64,000 nucleotides of DNA from Rhizobium rhizogenes (GCF_002005205.3 NZ_CP019702.2:921501-985500), one strand, 5' to 3'; shown: positions 9,490 to 18,931, numbered from the stretch's first letter. The notes: generated by a model not told the origin, from the letters alone. Program-made: numbers and translations.

Positions 9490-11838
9490 ATGCACCACAA
9501 GACCTTTAAATCCAATATCGGTTTTCCGGAGTCCGGCAAGGATTCCGACACGTTCATCGACCTCGACCGCCTGTGGGCCGCCGTGGTGCGCCGTGCCAAT
9601 GTCATTGCCGCATCGGTCATCGCCGCCGTGGTTCTGGCCGGCCTTTATCTGGTGCTTGCGACCCCCGTTTACACCGCGATGACGCAGGTGCTGCTGGATG
9701 AAAGCCTTTCCCGCTACGCGGAAGAGGAATCGCCGGTGCCCGCCGCGCAGATCGTCGACAACCGCATCGCCAGCGCCGTGGAAATTTTGAAATCCAAGGA
9801 AATGGCGCTGACGGTGGTCGACAAGGCCAAGCTCGATGAGAACGACACCATCGTCAATCCGCCGATGTCGCCGGTCGAGCTCGTCAAATCCTCCGTGCGT
9901 GGCATTCTCGATCTCGTCCTGCCGGGCGATCCGCCGGTCTCCGAAGCCGCAATCCGCGCCGGACGCCGCGAAAAGGCCGCCGCCGTTCTGCAGCAGTCGC
10001 TGACGGTGGAACGTGTCGGCCGCAGCTCGGTCATCGCCATCTCCACCCGTTCGACCGACCGCCAGCTTGCCGCGCAGATCGCCAAGACCTATGCGCAGGC
10101 CTACCTCACCGAACAGCTGAATGCCAATTTCGACGCCAGCGAGCGCGCCTCGGTATGGTTGCAGGAACGCATGACCGACCTTAACCAGCGCGCCCAGGCG
10201 GCTGAACTGGCGGTGCAGAAATTCAAGTCAGACAACAACATCGTCTCCTCGCGCGGCGAGCTGATGTCCGAAAGCCAGCTTGCCGACCTGAACGGCCAGC
10301 TGATCGCCGCGCAGGCCGATGCCGCGACGGCTTCTGCCCGTTACAACCAGTATAAATCGATCATCGACCGGGGACCGGATGCGGCTGTCGACAATGCCGT
10401 GGTTTCGGCCCGCGACACCGACAACTCGGTCATTCAGGATCTGCGCAAACGATACATCACCATTTCCGACCGGCACCAGGGCATCGTCCAGCAATTCGGG
10501 GCCGATCACCCGCAGGCGGTCGCGCTGGACGCCGAAAAGAAAGAGGTTTCGCGGCAGATTTATCAAGAACTGCAGCAGCTGACCGGCAGCCTGAAGAACG
10601 AATACGACGTCACCAATTCCCGCGTGCAATCGCTGCGTGACAATATCGATCGTGTTGCAGGCCGCAATTCCGAGGCCAACATCACCATGGTGCAGCTGCG
10701 CGAACTCGAGCAGCGGGCAACGGCGTTGCGCACCCTCTACCAGTCCTATCTCGGCCGCTTCGAGGAAGCATCCCAGAAGCAGTCGCTGCCGATTGCCAAG
10801 GCGCGCATCATCTCCGAAGCGGGTCTGCCGACATCGCCTTCCAGCCCGAAAAAGACCATGACCATGGCGCTCTCGGTCATCCTCGGCCTGATGCTGGGCG
10901 GTGGTATCGCAGCGCTTCTCGAGTTCCGCGATCGCTTCTTCCACACCGGCAACGATGTGCGTGACAATCTGCGCATGCGTTTTCTGGGTTACCTGCCGTT
11001 TATTGGCGAGAGAGGCGTGGAAACCGCAAAACCCGGCACCAGCGCCGCCACCCCCGGCAGCGAAAACGCCACGCTTGACGAAAGCGGACAGGTTTCGTTC
11101 CAGAAAATGCTGCGCCTTGCCGTCGACAGCCCGCGCTCCAGCTTCGCCGAGACGCTTCGCAATGTGAAACTCACGGCCGATGTCGTCATTCAGGAGCGCC
11201 AGTGCCGGGTCATCGGCGTCATTTCCTGCCTGCCGAACGAAGGCAAGTCGGTCGTGGCGCTCAATCTCGCCGGGCTGATCGCCTCCACCGGCAAGCGCAC
11301 GCTGGTGGTGGATGCCGATATCCGCAATCCCGGCCTCAGCCGCATGTTGACGACACGGCAATCCGCCGGCCTGGTGGAAGTCGTGCTCGATGAAGTTCCG
11401 TGGACGCAGGCGGTAAAGGTCGATACGCGCACGAAGATGGGCATCCTGCCGGTTTCCACCAGCAACCAGTTCGCCCATTCCAGCGAGCTGCTCTCCTCCT
11501 CCGGCATGCGCAAATTCATCGAATCTGCCCGCGAAGCCTGCGATTACATCATCGTCGACCTGGCGCCAGTGGTTCCCGTCATCGACGCCAAGGCTTTCGC
11601 GCCGCAGGTGGACGGTTTCGTGTTCGTCACCGAATGGGGCAAGACACCGATCCAGATGGTGCAGAACCTGATGGCGAACGAACCGCAGATCGCCAACAAG
11701 ACGCTGGGCATCGTGCTGAACAAGACCGACATGACGGAATTGCAGCGTTATGCCGGCCCCGGCGGTTCAGAGCATTATCACGAGAGCTTCTCGGCCTATT
11801 ACGGTGACGCAAAGCCACCGGTGAAGGAAAACGCGTGA
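9490..11838 (+). CDS. exoP: Succinoglycan chain-length regulator and BY-kinase ExoP (Wzc-type co-polymerase)
   Basis: The 782-residue protein fuses a Wzz-type co-polymerase to a bacterial tyrosine kinase. Transmembrane helix 1 is near residues 37-57, a long periplasmic coiled-coil region spans about 60-450, and helix 2 is near 457-478, preceded by the Pro-rich GLPTSPSSPKK typical of Wzz proteins. The cytoplasmic kinase has Walker A SCLPNEGKS near residue 580, Walker A' LVVDADIRNPG near 605 and Walker B YIIVDLAPV near 685. The tail is short, with clustered tyrosines (LQRYAGPGG, EHYHE, SAYYGD) that are candidate autophosphorylation sites. It controls succinoglycan polymerisation and chain length. 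It is the last gene of the operon, followed by a clear terminator. Confidence 0.93.
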   Translation: MHHKTFKSNIGFPESGKDSDTFIDLDRLWAAVVRRANVIAASVIAAVVLAGLYLVLATPVYTAMTQVLLDESLSRYAEEESPVPAAQIVDNRIASAVEILKSKEMALTVVDKAKLDENDTIVNPPMSPVELVKSSVRGILDLVLPGDPPVSEAAIRAGRREKAAAVLQQSLTVERVGRSSVIAISTRSTDRQLAAQIAKTYAQAYLTEQLNANFDASERASVWLQERMTDLNQRAQAAELAVQKFKSDNNIVSSRGELMSESQLADLNGQLIAAQADAATASARYNQYKSIIDRGPDAAVDNAVVSARDTDNSVIQDLRKRYITISDRHQGIVQQFGADHPQAVALDAEKKEVSRQIYQELQQLTGSLKNEYDVTNSRVQSLRDNIDRVAGRNSEANITMVQLRELEQRATALRTLYQSYLGRFEEASQKQSLPIAKARIISEAGLPTSPSSPKKTMTMALSVILGLMLGGGIAALLEFRDRFFHTGNDVRDNLRMRFLGYLPFIGERGVETAKPGTSAATPGSENATLDESGQVSFQKMLRLAVDSPRSSFAETLRNVKLTADVVIQERQCRVIGVISCLPNEGKSVVALNLAGLIASTGKRTLVVDADIRNPGLSRMLTTRQSAGLVEVVLDEVPWTQAVKVDTRTKMGILPVSTSNQFAHSSELLSSSGMRKFIESAREACDYIIVDLAPVVPVIDAKAFAPQVDGFVFVTEWGKTPIQMVQNLMANEPQIANKTLGIVLNKTDMTELQRYAGPGGSEHYHESFSAYYGDAKPPVKENA

Positions 11839-11845
11839 TCGTGAA

Positions 11846-11874
11846 ACGGCCCGGTGAAAACCGGGCCGTTTTAT
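11846..11874 (+). terminator. Rho-independent terminator after exoP
   Basis: ACGGCCCGG at 11846-11854 pairs perfectly with CCGGGCCGT at 11861-11869 around a TGAAAA loop, followed by TTTATT. It lies 7 bp after the exoP stop and marks the end of the exoH-exoP operon. Confidence 0.92.
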
Positions 11875-11967
11875 TCTGTTGACGATTCCAACGACAAACC
11901 GATGGTATTGCCCGCCGAAATTGCGCATTGATGGCGTAAGGCTAAAATCGCAAGCAGGATCAGTCCC

Positions 11968-12912
11968 ATGCCATCACCCATCGCCTTTGTTTCGCGGATG
12001 AACGCGGAAGCGGAAGCCGTCTGGAAACAGGCGCTGCGCGCCGCCATGCCGCAGGAGGAAATCCTCTCCTTCGCCGAATTGACCGACGACCAGAGACGGG
12101 CCGTGGATTTCGCCATCGTCGCCAATCCCGATCCGGCCGATATTGCCGCACTGCCGGGCCTCACATGGATCCACAGCCTGTGGGCAGGCGTCGAGCGGCT
12201 GGTGCTGGAGCTGGGCGACAAGGCCCCGCCCATCGTCCGCCTGAAGGACCCGGAGCTTTCGCGCGTCATGGCCGAAGCGGTACTGGCATGGACCTATTAT
12301 CTGCAGCGCGACATGCCGGCCTATCGCGAAAACCAGCAAAAAGCCCTCTGGCAGGAGCTGGACTACCGCCATCCGGGCGAGATGACCATCGGTCTCCTCG
12401 GCCTCGGGGCACTCGGCACGGCCGCAGCGGAACGCCTCACCCATGCCGGGTTCAACGTTGCCGGCTGGAGCCGCTCGGCCAAGGCGATCGGGAACGTGGA
12501 AACGCTGACCGGTGACGATGGGCTGCAGGCATTGCTGGAAAAAAGCGATATCCTCGTCTGCCTCGTGCCGCTCACCGATGCGACGCGCGGTTTGCTCGAT
12601 GCTCGCCGTCTCGCTTCGATGAAACAGGGAGCAGCGCTTGTCAATTTCGCCCGTGGCGCCGTGATCGTCGCCGACGACCTGATTTCCGCACTCGATTCAG
12701 GCGGGCTTTCGCATGCCGTTCTCGATGTCTTCGAACAGGAACCGCTGCCTGCCTCTTCGCCATTCTGGCGGCACGCGAAAGTCACCGTCCTGCCGCATAT
12801 TTCCGCTCCGACGAGCTGGGAAAGCTCTGCGCGGATCGTGGCCGGCAATGTTCGCACATGGCGCGAGACGGGCAAATTGCCGGAAACAGTCGATATGGCA
12901 CGCGGTTACTGA
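11968..12912 (+). CDS. D-2-hydroxyacid dehydrogenase, glyoxylate/hydroxypyruvate reductase type (GhrA-like)
   Basis: This 314-residue protein has the two-domain D-2-hydroxyacid dehydrogenase layout. The NAD(P)-binding Rossmann motif GLLGLGALGTAAAERL lies near residue 138, followed by a basic GWSRS that suggests NADP(H) preference. The catalytic Arg is in VNFARGAVI, the Glu in FEQEPLP and the His in LPHISAPT. It probably reduces glyoxylate or hydroxypyruvate in the cytoplasm. It stands alone: the exoP terminator is upstream and a GC-rich inverted repeat is downstream. Confidence 0.85.
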   Translation: MPSPIAFVSRMNAEAEAVWKQALRAAMPQEEILSFAELTDDQRRAVDFAIVANPDPADIAALPGLTWIHSLWAGVERLVLELGDKAPPIVRLKDPELSRVMAEAVLAWTYYLQRDMPAYRENQQKALWQELDYRHPGEMTIGLLGLGALGTAAAERLTHAGFNVAGWSRSAKAIGNVETLTGDDGLQALLEKSDILVCLVPLTDATRGLLDARRLASMKQGAALVNFARGAVIVADDLISALDSGGLSHAVLDVFEQEPLPASSPFWRHAKVTVLPHISAPTSWESSARIVAGNVRTWRETGKLPETVDMARGY

Positions 12913-12929
12913 ACCGGCAGCAAGAGGCG

Positions 12930-12948
12930 GGCGGCCTATTCGGCCGCC
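12930..12948 (+). terminator. GC-rich hairpin after the hydroxyacid dehydrogenase gene
   Basis: GGCGGCC at 12930-12936 pairs with GGCCGCC at 12942-12948 around a 5-nt loop, 18 bp after the stop. No T-run follows, so termination is only likely. The remaining 220 bp up to the next gene hold nothing I recognise. Confidence 0.4.
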
Positions 12949-13171
12949 ACCACCCTGCCTGGTGGCACGAATTCGGTATCCCGACACCACAGATCTGGAG
13001 ATCGCACCCGCCAGATCGGGTCATTGATTGACAATTGCCATCCTCAATACGCCAGAAATTGCCGCAAACGGAACGGCCACAAAGGAATTATTAAGCCTCA
13101 ATACGGGCGCTGACGGTCGCGGTGCCGTCCGCGCCCGGGTCTTCGCCACACCGCGACCAGAGGGAACAACA

Positions 13172-14170
13172 ATGAAAATACTTTTGGGTGCCACAATTCT
13201 TTCCGCCGGCTTCGCCTTTTCAGGCGGCGCAGCCCTTGCCGCCGACTGCGGAAACGTGACGATCGCCAGCATGAACTGGCAATCCGCCGAAGTCGCCGCC
13301 AATCTCGACAAGTTCATTCTTGAAAATGGCTATGGATGCTCCGCCGAAATCGTCACCGGCGACACCGTGCCGACATTGACCTCCATGGCCGAAAAAGGCC
13401 AGCCGGATATCGCGCCGGAAGCCTGGGTCAGCCTGCAGCCGGAAATCGTCAAGCAGGGGCTGGAAGGCGGCAAGGTCGTCGCGGCTGCGAAAATCCTCTC
13501 CGACGGCGCGGTCCAGGGCTGGTGGATCCCGAAATATGTCGCCGAAGCCAATCCTGACCTCAAGACCATTCCGGACCTTTTCAAGCATCCCGAACTCTTC
13601 CCCTCGCCAGAAGACAAGGCAAAGGGCGCTGTCTTCAACGGCCCGCAGGGCTGGGGCGGCACCGTCGTCACCGCGCAATTGTTCAAGGCCTTCGGTGGTG
13701 AGAAGGCCGGCTTCACCCTGGTCGATACCGGTTCCGCCGCAGGTCTCGACGGCTCCATCGCCAAGGCTTACGAGGCCAAGCAGCCATGGGTCGGTTATTA
13801 CTGGGCGCCCACCTCGCTGCTCGGCAAATATGAGATGGTGAAGCTCGGCTTCGGCACGGACTATGATGCCGCTGAATGGAAGCGCTGCACCTCGATTGCC
13901 GATTGTCCGGACCCGAAGCCGAACGCCTGGCAGGTGGACGATGTGCAGACGCTGGTCAGCAAGACCTTCGCCGACCGTGCCGGCCCGGCCATGGATTATC
14001 TGAACAAGCGCGCCTGGACCAACGACACCGTCAACAAGCTGATCGCCTGGATGACCGACAACCAGGCGACCGGCGAAGATGGCGCAAAGCACTTCCTGAA
14101 GGAAAACGAGGCTCTGTGGACGGGCTGGGTGTCTTCTGACGTCGCGCAAAAGGTCAAGGCCGCCCTTTAA
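13172..14170 (+). CDS. Glycine betaine/choline/proline-type ABC transporter substrate-binding protein (OpuAC family)
   Basis: This 332-residue periplasmic binding protein has a signal peptide (residues 1-23, MKILLGATILSAGFAFSGGAALA). It begins CGNVTIASMNWQSAEV and has aromatic residues spread through the ligand cleft (MNWQS, EAWVSL, GWWIP, GYYWAPTS), as in quaternary-amine binders that form a Trp/Tyr box. An ATG at 13172 with AGAGGGA upstream gives a clean signal peptide. An open frame to 13028 would add 48 residues before it and is rejected. A hairpin at 14197-14224 separates it from the permease. The exact ligand (betaine, choline, carnitine or proline) cannot be read from the sequence. Confidence 0.87.
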   Translation: MKILLGATILSAGFAFSGGAALAADCGNVTIASMNWQSAEVAANLDKFILENGYGCSAEIVTGDTVPTLTSMAEKGQPDIAPEAWVSLQPEIVKQGLEGGKVVAAAKILSDGAVQGWWIPKYVAEANPDLKTIPDLFKHPELFPSPEDKAKGAVFNGPQGWGGTVVTAQLFKAFGGEKAGFTLVDTGSAAGLDGSIAKAYEAKQPWVGYYWAPTSLLGKYEMVKLGFGTDYDAAEWKRCTSIADCPDPKPNAWQVDDVQTLVSKTFADRAGPAMDYLNKRAWTNDTVNKLIAWMTDNQATGEDGAKHFLKENEALWTGWVSSDVAQKVKAAL

Positions 14171-14196
14171 GGCGGATCCGACACATCTGCCCGGCA

Positions 14197-14224
14197 CCCG
14201 GCGTTCGTCACAGGCGGCGCCGGG
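14197..14224 (+). repeat. Intercistronic hairpin between binding-protein and permease genes
   Basis: CCCGGCG at 14197-14203 pairs with CGCCGGG at 14218-14224. Hairpins in this position commonly stabilise the upstream binding-protein message or reduce read-through. This fits the need for excess binding protein over permease. Confidence 0.55.
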
Positions 14225-14395
14225 CGGCATCGATGCCTGAAAACCACGCGGTTTTCTGAGGGCGCGATGCACCGGCTCAACAGGATGGAGCGTTCAGCCC
14301 GGCATCCCCGAAGATGCGGCCGCGCTCTGGCGACTTTACTCCCGGAGCGCGGAGGATATCGGTCCCCGCCTCCGGTTCGTCATGGAGAACAGGAT

Positions 14396-15283
14396 ATGGA
14401 ATGGCTTTTCAAATTTCCGACCATGAATGACGATGCTCTGCGCGCGCTGAAAAAAGTCATCGACGAAGGCTTCCGGGCATTTACCCGAACCTATGGCAGC
14501 GCAATAGAGGGGCTGTTCACGCCCCTTCAGAGCTTCCTCATCTGGGCGGAAAGGCTTTTGATCGGCGCGCCCTGGCCGGTCGTTATTCTTATTGTCGGCT
14601 TGCTCGCCTGGCTCGCCAGCCGCAGCGCCACCATTGTTGCCCTCTGTTGCGGCATTCTTTTCGCCATCGGCTGGTTCGGCATGTGGGAAGATACGATGAA
14701 AACGATTTCGATGATCTTCGTCTGCGCCGTGCTGTCGATCGTCATCGGCCTGCCGATCGGCATCGCCATGGCGCGCTCCAACCGCCTGCAGAATGTGGTC
14801 AATCCGGTTCTCGACGTGATGCAGACGATGCCGAGTTTCGTCTATCTCATTCCCGTCGTCATGCTGCTCGGCATCGGCCGCGTGCCCGGTGTCATCGCCG
14901 TCGTCATCTACGCCATTCCGCCGATGATCCGGCTCACCAATCTCGGCATCCGCATGGTCGACCGTGACGTGCTGGAGGCGGCGGATGCTTTCGGTTCTTC
15001 GAAGCGCCAGAAGCTTTTCAAGGTGCAGCTGCCGCTGGCGCTGCCCACCATCATGGCCGGCATCAACCAGACCATCATGATGGCGCTCGCCATGGTCGTC
15101 ATCGCCTCCATGATCGGCGTGCAGGGCCTCGGCCAGCCGGTGCTGAAGGCCATCGCCAACCAGTATTTCACGCTCGGCGTATTCAACGGGCTTGCCATTG
15201 TCGGCATCGCCATCATCTTCGACCGCATCAGCCAGGCCTATGGCCTTCGCCTGCAAAAACACCGGGAAGTGGCGCATGGCTAG
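14396..15283 (+). CDS. Glycine betaine-type ABC transporter permease (ProW/OpuAB family)
   Basis: This 295-residue inner-membrane protein has about six to seven transmembrane segments and the binding-protein-dependent transport signature. The coupling-helix EAA-like loop is visible as VLEAADAFGSSKRQKLFKVQLPLALPTIMAGINQ near residues 195-230. The cytoplasmic N-terminus (MEWLFKFPTMNDDALRALKKVI) is ProW-like. ATG 14396 follows GGAG by 8 bp. Its last codons overlap the start of the ATPase gene by 8 bp, which indicates co-translation. Confidence 0.88.
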   Translation: MEWLFKFPTMNDDALRALKKVIDEGFRAFTRTYGSAIEGLFTPLQSFLIWAERLLIGAPWPVVILIVGLLAWLASRSATIVALCCGILFAIGWFGMWEDTMKTISMIFVCAVLSIVIGLPIGIAMARSNRLQNVVNPVLDVMQTMPSFVYLIPVVMLLGIGRVPGVIAVVIYAIPPMIRLTNLGIRMVDRDVLEAADAFGSSKRQKLFKVQLPLALPTIMAGINQTIMMALAMVVIASMIGVQGLGQPVLKAIANQYFTLGVFNGLAIVGIAIIFDRISQAYGLRLQKHREVAHG

Positions 15284-16337
15284 TCAATCGATCGAAATTC
15301 GCAGCCTCTACAAGATTTTCGGCTCCAAGGCGGCAGATTTTGTCGAACCCGTCAGGGCCGGCATGTCCAAGGCGGAACTCAACGCCAGACACGGCCATGT
15401 GCTTGGTCTGCGCGATATCAACATCACCATGCCGGGCGGACAGATCACCGTCATCATGGGCCTTTCCGGCTCCGGCAAATCGACGCTGATCCGCCACGTC
15501 AACCGGCTGATCGACCCGACGGCCGGCGAAATCCTCTATGGCGGAGCCGATGTCTGTCGCCTGAACGAAACGGAGCTTCTGGAATTCCGCCGCCACAAGA
15601 CGGCGATGGTGTTCCAGAAATTCGGCCTCCTGCCACATCGCAACGTGCTGCAGAATGTCGTCTACGGTCTTGAAGTGCAGGGCATCGACAAGCGCGAGCG
15701 GGAAGAACGCGCCGAAGTCTGGATCAGGCGCGTGGGGCTGGAGGGATTTTCCAGCCATTATCCGAACCAGCTTTCCGGCGGCATGCAGCAACGCGTTGGC
15801 CTTGCCCGGGCGCTGACCAACAATGCAGAAATCCTGCTGATGGACGAAGCCTATTCGGCACTCGATCCGCTGATCCGTGTCGACATGCAGACGGTGCTGC
15901 TGGAATTGCAGAAGGAATTGAAAAAGACCGTGGTCTTCATCACCCACGATCTCGATGAGGCGCTGCGGCTGGGAGACAAGATCGCCATTCTACGCGACGG
16001 CGAAATCATCCAGCAGGGCACGGCAGCCGAAATCGTCATGTCGCCGGCAGACAGCTATATCGAGGCCTTCGTTGAAGAGGTCAATCGCGGCCGGGTCATC
16101 CGCCTCGGCGCCATCGTCCAGCCGGAATTTTCCGGCCAGTCGCGGCTTCAGCTCGATGCGGATATGACGGTTGAAGAAGGCCTGCGCGCACTCGTGCGGG
16201 AAAATGTCGGCAGTGCCACGGTCGTTGGAGAAAACGGCAAGTCGCTCGGCGCCGTCACCACCGATGCCATCATGCGCTGCCTCGTCAGGACCGCACATGG
16301 CGAAGAAGGCGGCATGTCTGAGCGCCTTTCAGGCTGA
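15276..16337 (+). CDS. Glycine betaine-type ABC transporter ATP-binding protein (ProV/OpuAA family)
   Basis: The 353-residue ATPase has Walker A GLSGSGKST near residue 65, Q-loop FQKFGLLPH, signature LSGGMQQRVGLARAL and Walker B ILLMDEAYSALDPL. Most homologues have DEAFSALDPL, so Phe is replaced by Tyr. The switch His is in FITHDLDEAL. The N-terminus has the long insert (SKAADFVEPVRAGMSKAELNARHGHVLGLRDI) seen in ProV proteins. The C-terminal 80 residues resemble a shortened regulatory CBS-like region (MTVEEGLRALVREN, VGENGKSLGAVTTDAI). It is the third gene of the operon. Its last 9 bp overlap the convergent flavoprotein gene. Confidence 0.9.
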   Translation: MASQSIEIRSLYKIFGSKAADFVEPVRAGMSKAELNARHGHVLGLRDINITMPGGQITVIMGLSGSGKSTLIRHVNRLIDPTAGEILYGGADVCRLNETELLEFRRHKTAMVFQKFGLLPHRNVLQNVVYGLEVQGIDKREREERAEVWIRRVGLEGFSSHYPNQLSGGMQQRVGLARALTNNAEILLMDEAYSALDPLIRVDMQTVLLELQKELKKTVVFITHDLDEALRLGDKIAILRDGEIIQQGTAAEIVMSPADSYIEAFVEEVNRGRVIRLGAIVQPEFSGQSRLQLDADMTVEEGLRALVRENVGSATVVGENGKSLGAVTTDAIMRCLVRTAHGEEGGMSERLSG

Positions 16338-17573
16338 ACCTTCAAGCCATCCGGCCATCCCCTTCGCCGCCGCCTTGCCGGTGGCGAAACAGGCGGTCAG
16401 CAGATAACCGCCGGTCGGCGCTTCCCAATCCAGCATTTCCCCGGCAACGAACAGGCCGGGGAGCTTTTTCAGCATGTAGTTTTCATCAAAGCCGCTCCAT
16501 GCGATACCACCGGCCGATGAAATCGCTTCGGCAATCGGCCTCGGCCGCGAGAGCGGTATTTCCGCATGTTTTATTCTCGCGGCGACGAAATCGTCCGACA
16601 TGGCCGCGATGTCGGGAAAGATTTCCCGCAAAAGCCCGACCTTCACGGCCGATAAGCCCGCCGCCTTGCGCATGCGGTTTGCAAAACTCTCCTTCCGCCC
16701 GAGCTTCGCCAAGTCCCGGCTGAGGCGTTCCACCGTACGTCCGGGGGCAAGATCAATGGCAAGCGAGGCCTTGCCCGCCTGTTCCAGCCGGTCGCGCAGG
16801 GCAGCGGAATGGGCATAGACCACGCTGCCCTCGATGCCGTGCTTGGTTATCACGAACTCGCCCTGAAACGCTCCGGCCGGTGAAATGGTGATGGTGGATT
16901 TCACTGCCTCACCGGCAAAACGCTGGCGGAAGACATCACTCCATTCGACGTCGAAACCACAATTGGCAGGACGGAAAGGGGAAATCTCCACGCCCTTTGC
17001 CGCAAGCGGGGGAACCCATGCGGCATCCGAGCCCAGACGCGGCCAGCTTGCGCCGCCAAGCGCCAGAAGAACGGCATCGGCCTCAATGGCGAGATCGCCC
17101 TCCGGTGTCGCAAAAACCAGCCGCTCGCCGGAAAAGCCCGTCCAGCGGTGCCGCGTCCTGATGGTCACACCCTGCGCCTCCAGCCGGGCGAGCCATGCCC
17201 GCAGCAGCGGTGAGGCCTTCATGACTTTGGGGAACACCCGGCCCGATGTGCCGACGAAGGTTTCCTGCCCCAGCCCATGCGCCCAGTCGCGCAGCATGTC
17301 AGGTGTGAAATCATCGAGAGCGGCGCGCAGCGCCGGTTCGGCATCGCCAAACCGGTGGCGGAAACTGTCGTAGTCTTCGGCATGGGTGATGTTGAGGCCG
17401 GATTTTCCCGCCATCAGCAATTTGCGCGCCACGGTCGGCATCGCCTCAAACACTGTCACGGCATGGCCTGCGGCCGAGAGCATTTCGGCCGCCATCAGCC
17501 CCGCCGGCCCACCGCCGACAATCGCGACCTGCCTCGCCTTTGCCAAAACCCTCTCCATCACCATCTTCGCCAT
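16329..17573 (-). CDS. FAD-dependent flavoprotein of the HI0933/BaiN-like family
   Basis: This 414-residue protein begins with a strong FAD-binding Rossmann motif (QVAIVGGGPAGLMAAEMLSAAG) and ends in an FAD-contact motif GLFVAGEMLDWEAPTGGYLLTACFATG. The middle contains KLLMAGKSGLNITHAED, which is typical of the HI0933-like flavoproteins (TIGR03862-type). The substrate is unknown for most members. The start at 17573 has AAGG 6 bp upstream; a longer open frame exists but places about 70 residues before the Rossmann strand. It is convergent with the transporter ATPase and divergent from the IMPACT-family gene. Confidence 0.85.
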   Translation of the reverse strand: MAKMVMERVLAKARQVAIVGGGPAGLMAAEMLSAAGHAVTVFEAMPTVARKLLMAGKSGLNITHAEDYDSFRHRFGDAEPALRAALDDFTPDMLRDWAHGLGQETFVGTSGRVFPKVMKASPLLRAWLARLEAQGVTIRTRHRWTGFSGERLVFATPEGDLAIEADAVLLALGGASWPRLGSDAAWVPPLAAKGVEISPFRPANCGFDVEWSDVFRQRFAGEAVKSTITISPAGAFQGEFVITKHGIEGSVVYAHSAALRDRLEQAGKASLAIDLAPGRTVERLSRDLAKLGRKESFANRMRKAAGLSAVKVGLLREIFPDIAAMSDDFVAARIKHAEIPLSRPRPIAEAISSAGGIAWSGFDENYMLKKLPGLFVAGEMLDWEAPTGGYLLTACFATGKAAAKGMAGWLEGSA

Positions 17574-17625
17574 TGAGAGCCTTATACCGATTTCCGTATG
17601 TGAATATATGCGATATTGAACGGCC

Positions 17626-18213
17626 ATGTTCACGCTCGACCGCCCCGTTACCTTTTCACAGGATATCAAGAAAAGCCGCTTCATCGCCTTTGCCGCGCCG
17701 ATAACCGGCGAGGAGGATGCAAAAAGCTTCCTCGTGGCGCATTCGGACCTTGATGCCAACCACAATTGCTGGGCGTGGCGCACCGGTCAGACCTATCGTT
17801 TCAGCGATGACGGAGAACCCTCGGGGACGGCCGGAAAGCCGATCCTTCAGGCCATTGACGGTCAGGCGCTGGATAATGTCGCCGTTCTCGTCATCCGCTG
17901 GTTCGGCGGCATCCTGCTCGGCAGCGGCGGCCTGATGCGCGCCTATGGCGGCACGGCGGCAGCCTGCCTTCGCCTTGGTGAGATCTCGCCGGTCATCGCC
18001 TATGTCAGCGCTACGCTGAGCTGCCCCTTTTCCGATCTTGCGCTCGTAAAATCCCGCCTTTCCGCCACGCAGAACCTGCGGCTGGAGAGGGAGGATTTCA
18101 CCGGCACCGGTGCGGATATGCTGCTCTCGGTTCCGGCCGAGGAAGCCGAGCGGCTCACCCGGCTTTTAAGCGACCTGACCAGCGGGCGCGTCAATCTCCA
18201 CATTCCCGACTAA
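17626..18213 (+). CDS. IMPACT/YigZ family protein
   Basis: The 195-residue protein has the UPF0029/IMPACT N-terminal domain: KKSRFIAFAAPITGEEDAKSFL, then ANHNCWAWRTG and the family signature FSDDGEPSGTAGKPIL near residue 65, and VLVIRWFGGILLGSGGLMRAYGGTA. A short C-terminal DUF1949-like ferredoxin fold follows. In other bacteria the family is tied to translation and ribosome-associated functions; the precise role is not established. It is followed by two RNA-modification genes on the same strand with gaps of 41 and 8 bp, which suggests a small operon. Confidence 0.87.
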   Translation: MFTLDRPVTFSQDIKKSRFIAFAAPITGEEDAKSFLVAHSDLDANHNCWAWRTGQTYRFSDDGEPSGTAGKPILQAIDGQALDNVAVLVIRWFGGILLGSGGLMRAYGGTAAACLRLGEISPVIAYVSATLSCPFSDLALVKSRLSATQNLRLEREDFTGTGADMLLSVPAEEAERLTRLLSDLTSGRVNLHIPD

Positions 18214-18254
18214 GCACGCCTGTCCGAATGCGAGATTCGTGCTAAGGAAGCGCC

Positions 18255-18923
18255 ATGTCATCTGAGCTTTCCAACCCCATCTATAATCCGCCGCTCGAAC
18301 CCTGGCTCACCATTGTCCACCGGGATGACGATCTGCTGGTGCTGGACAAGCCGAGCGGGCTTCTCTCCGTGCCGGGGCGCGATCCGGCGCTCTTCGACAG
18401 CCTGATGACGCGGGTGCAGAAACAGTTTCCGAAAGCGCTGATGATCAACCGGCTCGACAAGGACACTTCAGGCATCGTGCTGATGTCGTTGAACCGCAGG
18501 GCCCATGCCGCCATCGCCGCCCAGTTCGAGAACCGTGAGACGCGTAAATCCTATGTGGCCATCGTCTGGGGTACGGTCGCGGATGAAGCGGGCGAGGTGG
18601 ACCTACCGCTGGCGATCGATCCCGATAACAAGCCTCGCCATCGCGTGGACCACGAAAATGGCAAGCCGGCGCAAAGCCTTTGGCGGGTGCTGGAACGATT
18701 GCCGCTTCCGGCAACGCGGCTGGCACTCACGCCCCTCACCGGCCGCACCCACCAGTTGCGGGTGCATATGAAGGCGCTCGGCCATCCGATTCTCGGCGAT
18801 GAATTTTATGCCGATGGCGAGGCGCTCGCGGCCGCGCCACGCCTGATGTTGCATGCACAGGAGGTCGGCTTCCGCCATCCCGATGGCCGCGACGTCACTT
18901 ATACCGTGCCCTGCCCGTTCTGA
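18255..18923 (+). CDS. RNA pseudouridine synthase, RluA family
   Basis: The 222-residue enzyme has the RluA catalytic core: LVLDKPSGLLSVPGR, then the active-site motif INRLDKDTSGIVLMSL, where the Asp before TSG is the nucleophile, and LTPLTGRTHQLRVHMKALGHPILGD near the C-terminus. It is short and lacks an S4 domain, as in RluA itself (23S/tRNA U746/U32 type), but the exact target base is inferred only from size. It begins 41 bp after the IMPACT-family gene and is followed by the rsmJ-like gene 8 bp after its stop. Confidence 0.88.
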   Translation: MSSELSNPIYNPPLEPWLTIVHRDDDLLVLDKPSGLLSVPGRDPALFDSLMTRVQKQFPKALMINRLDKDTSGIVLMSLNRRAHAAIAAQFENRETRKSYVAIVWGTVADEAGEVDLPLAIDPDNKPRHRVDHENGKPAQSLWRVLERLPLPATRLALTPLTGRTHQLRVHMKALGHPILGDEFYADGEALAAAPRLMLHAQEVGFRHPDGRDVTYTVPCPF

Positions 18924-18931
18924 GGTCGCAG

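Noticed and set aside
13028..13171. Upstream part of the betaine-binding-protein frame
   Set aside because: It would put 48 residues before a clear signal peptide.
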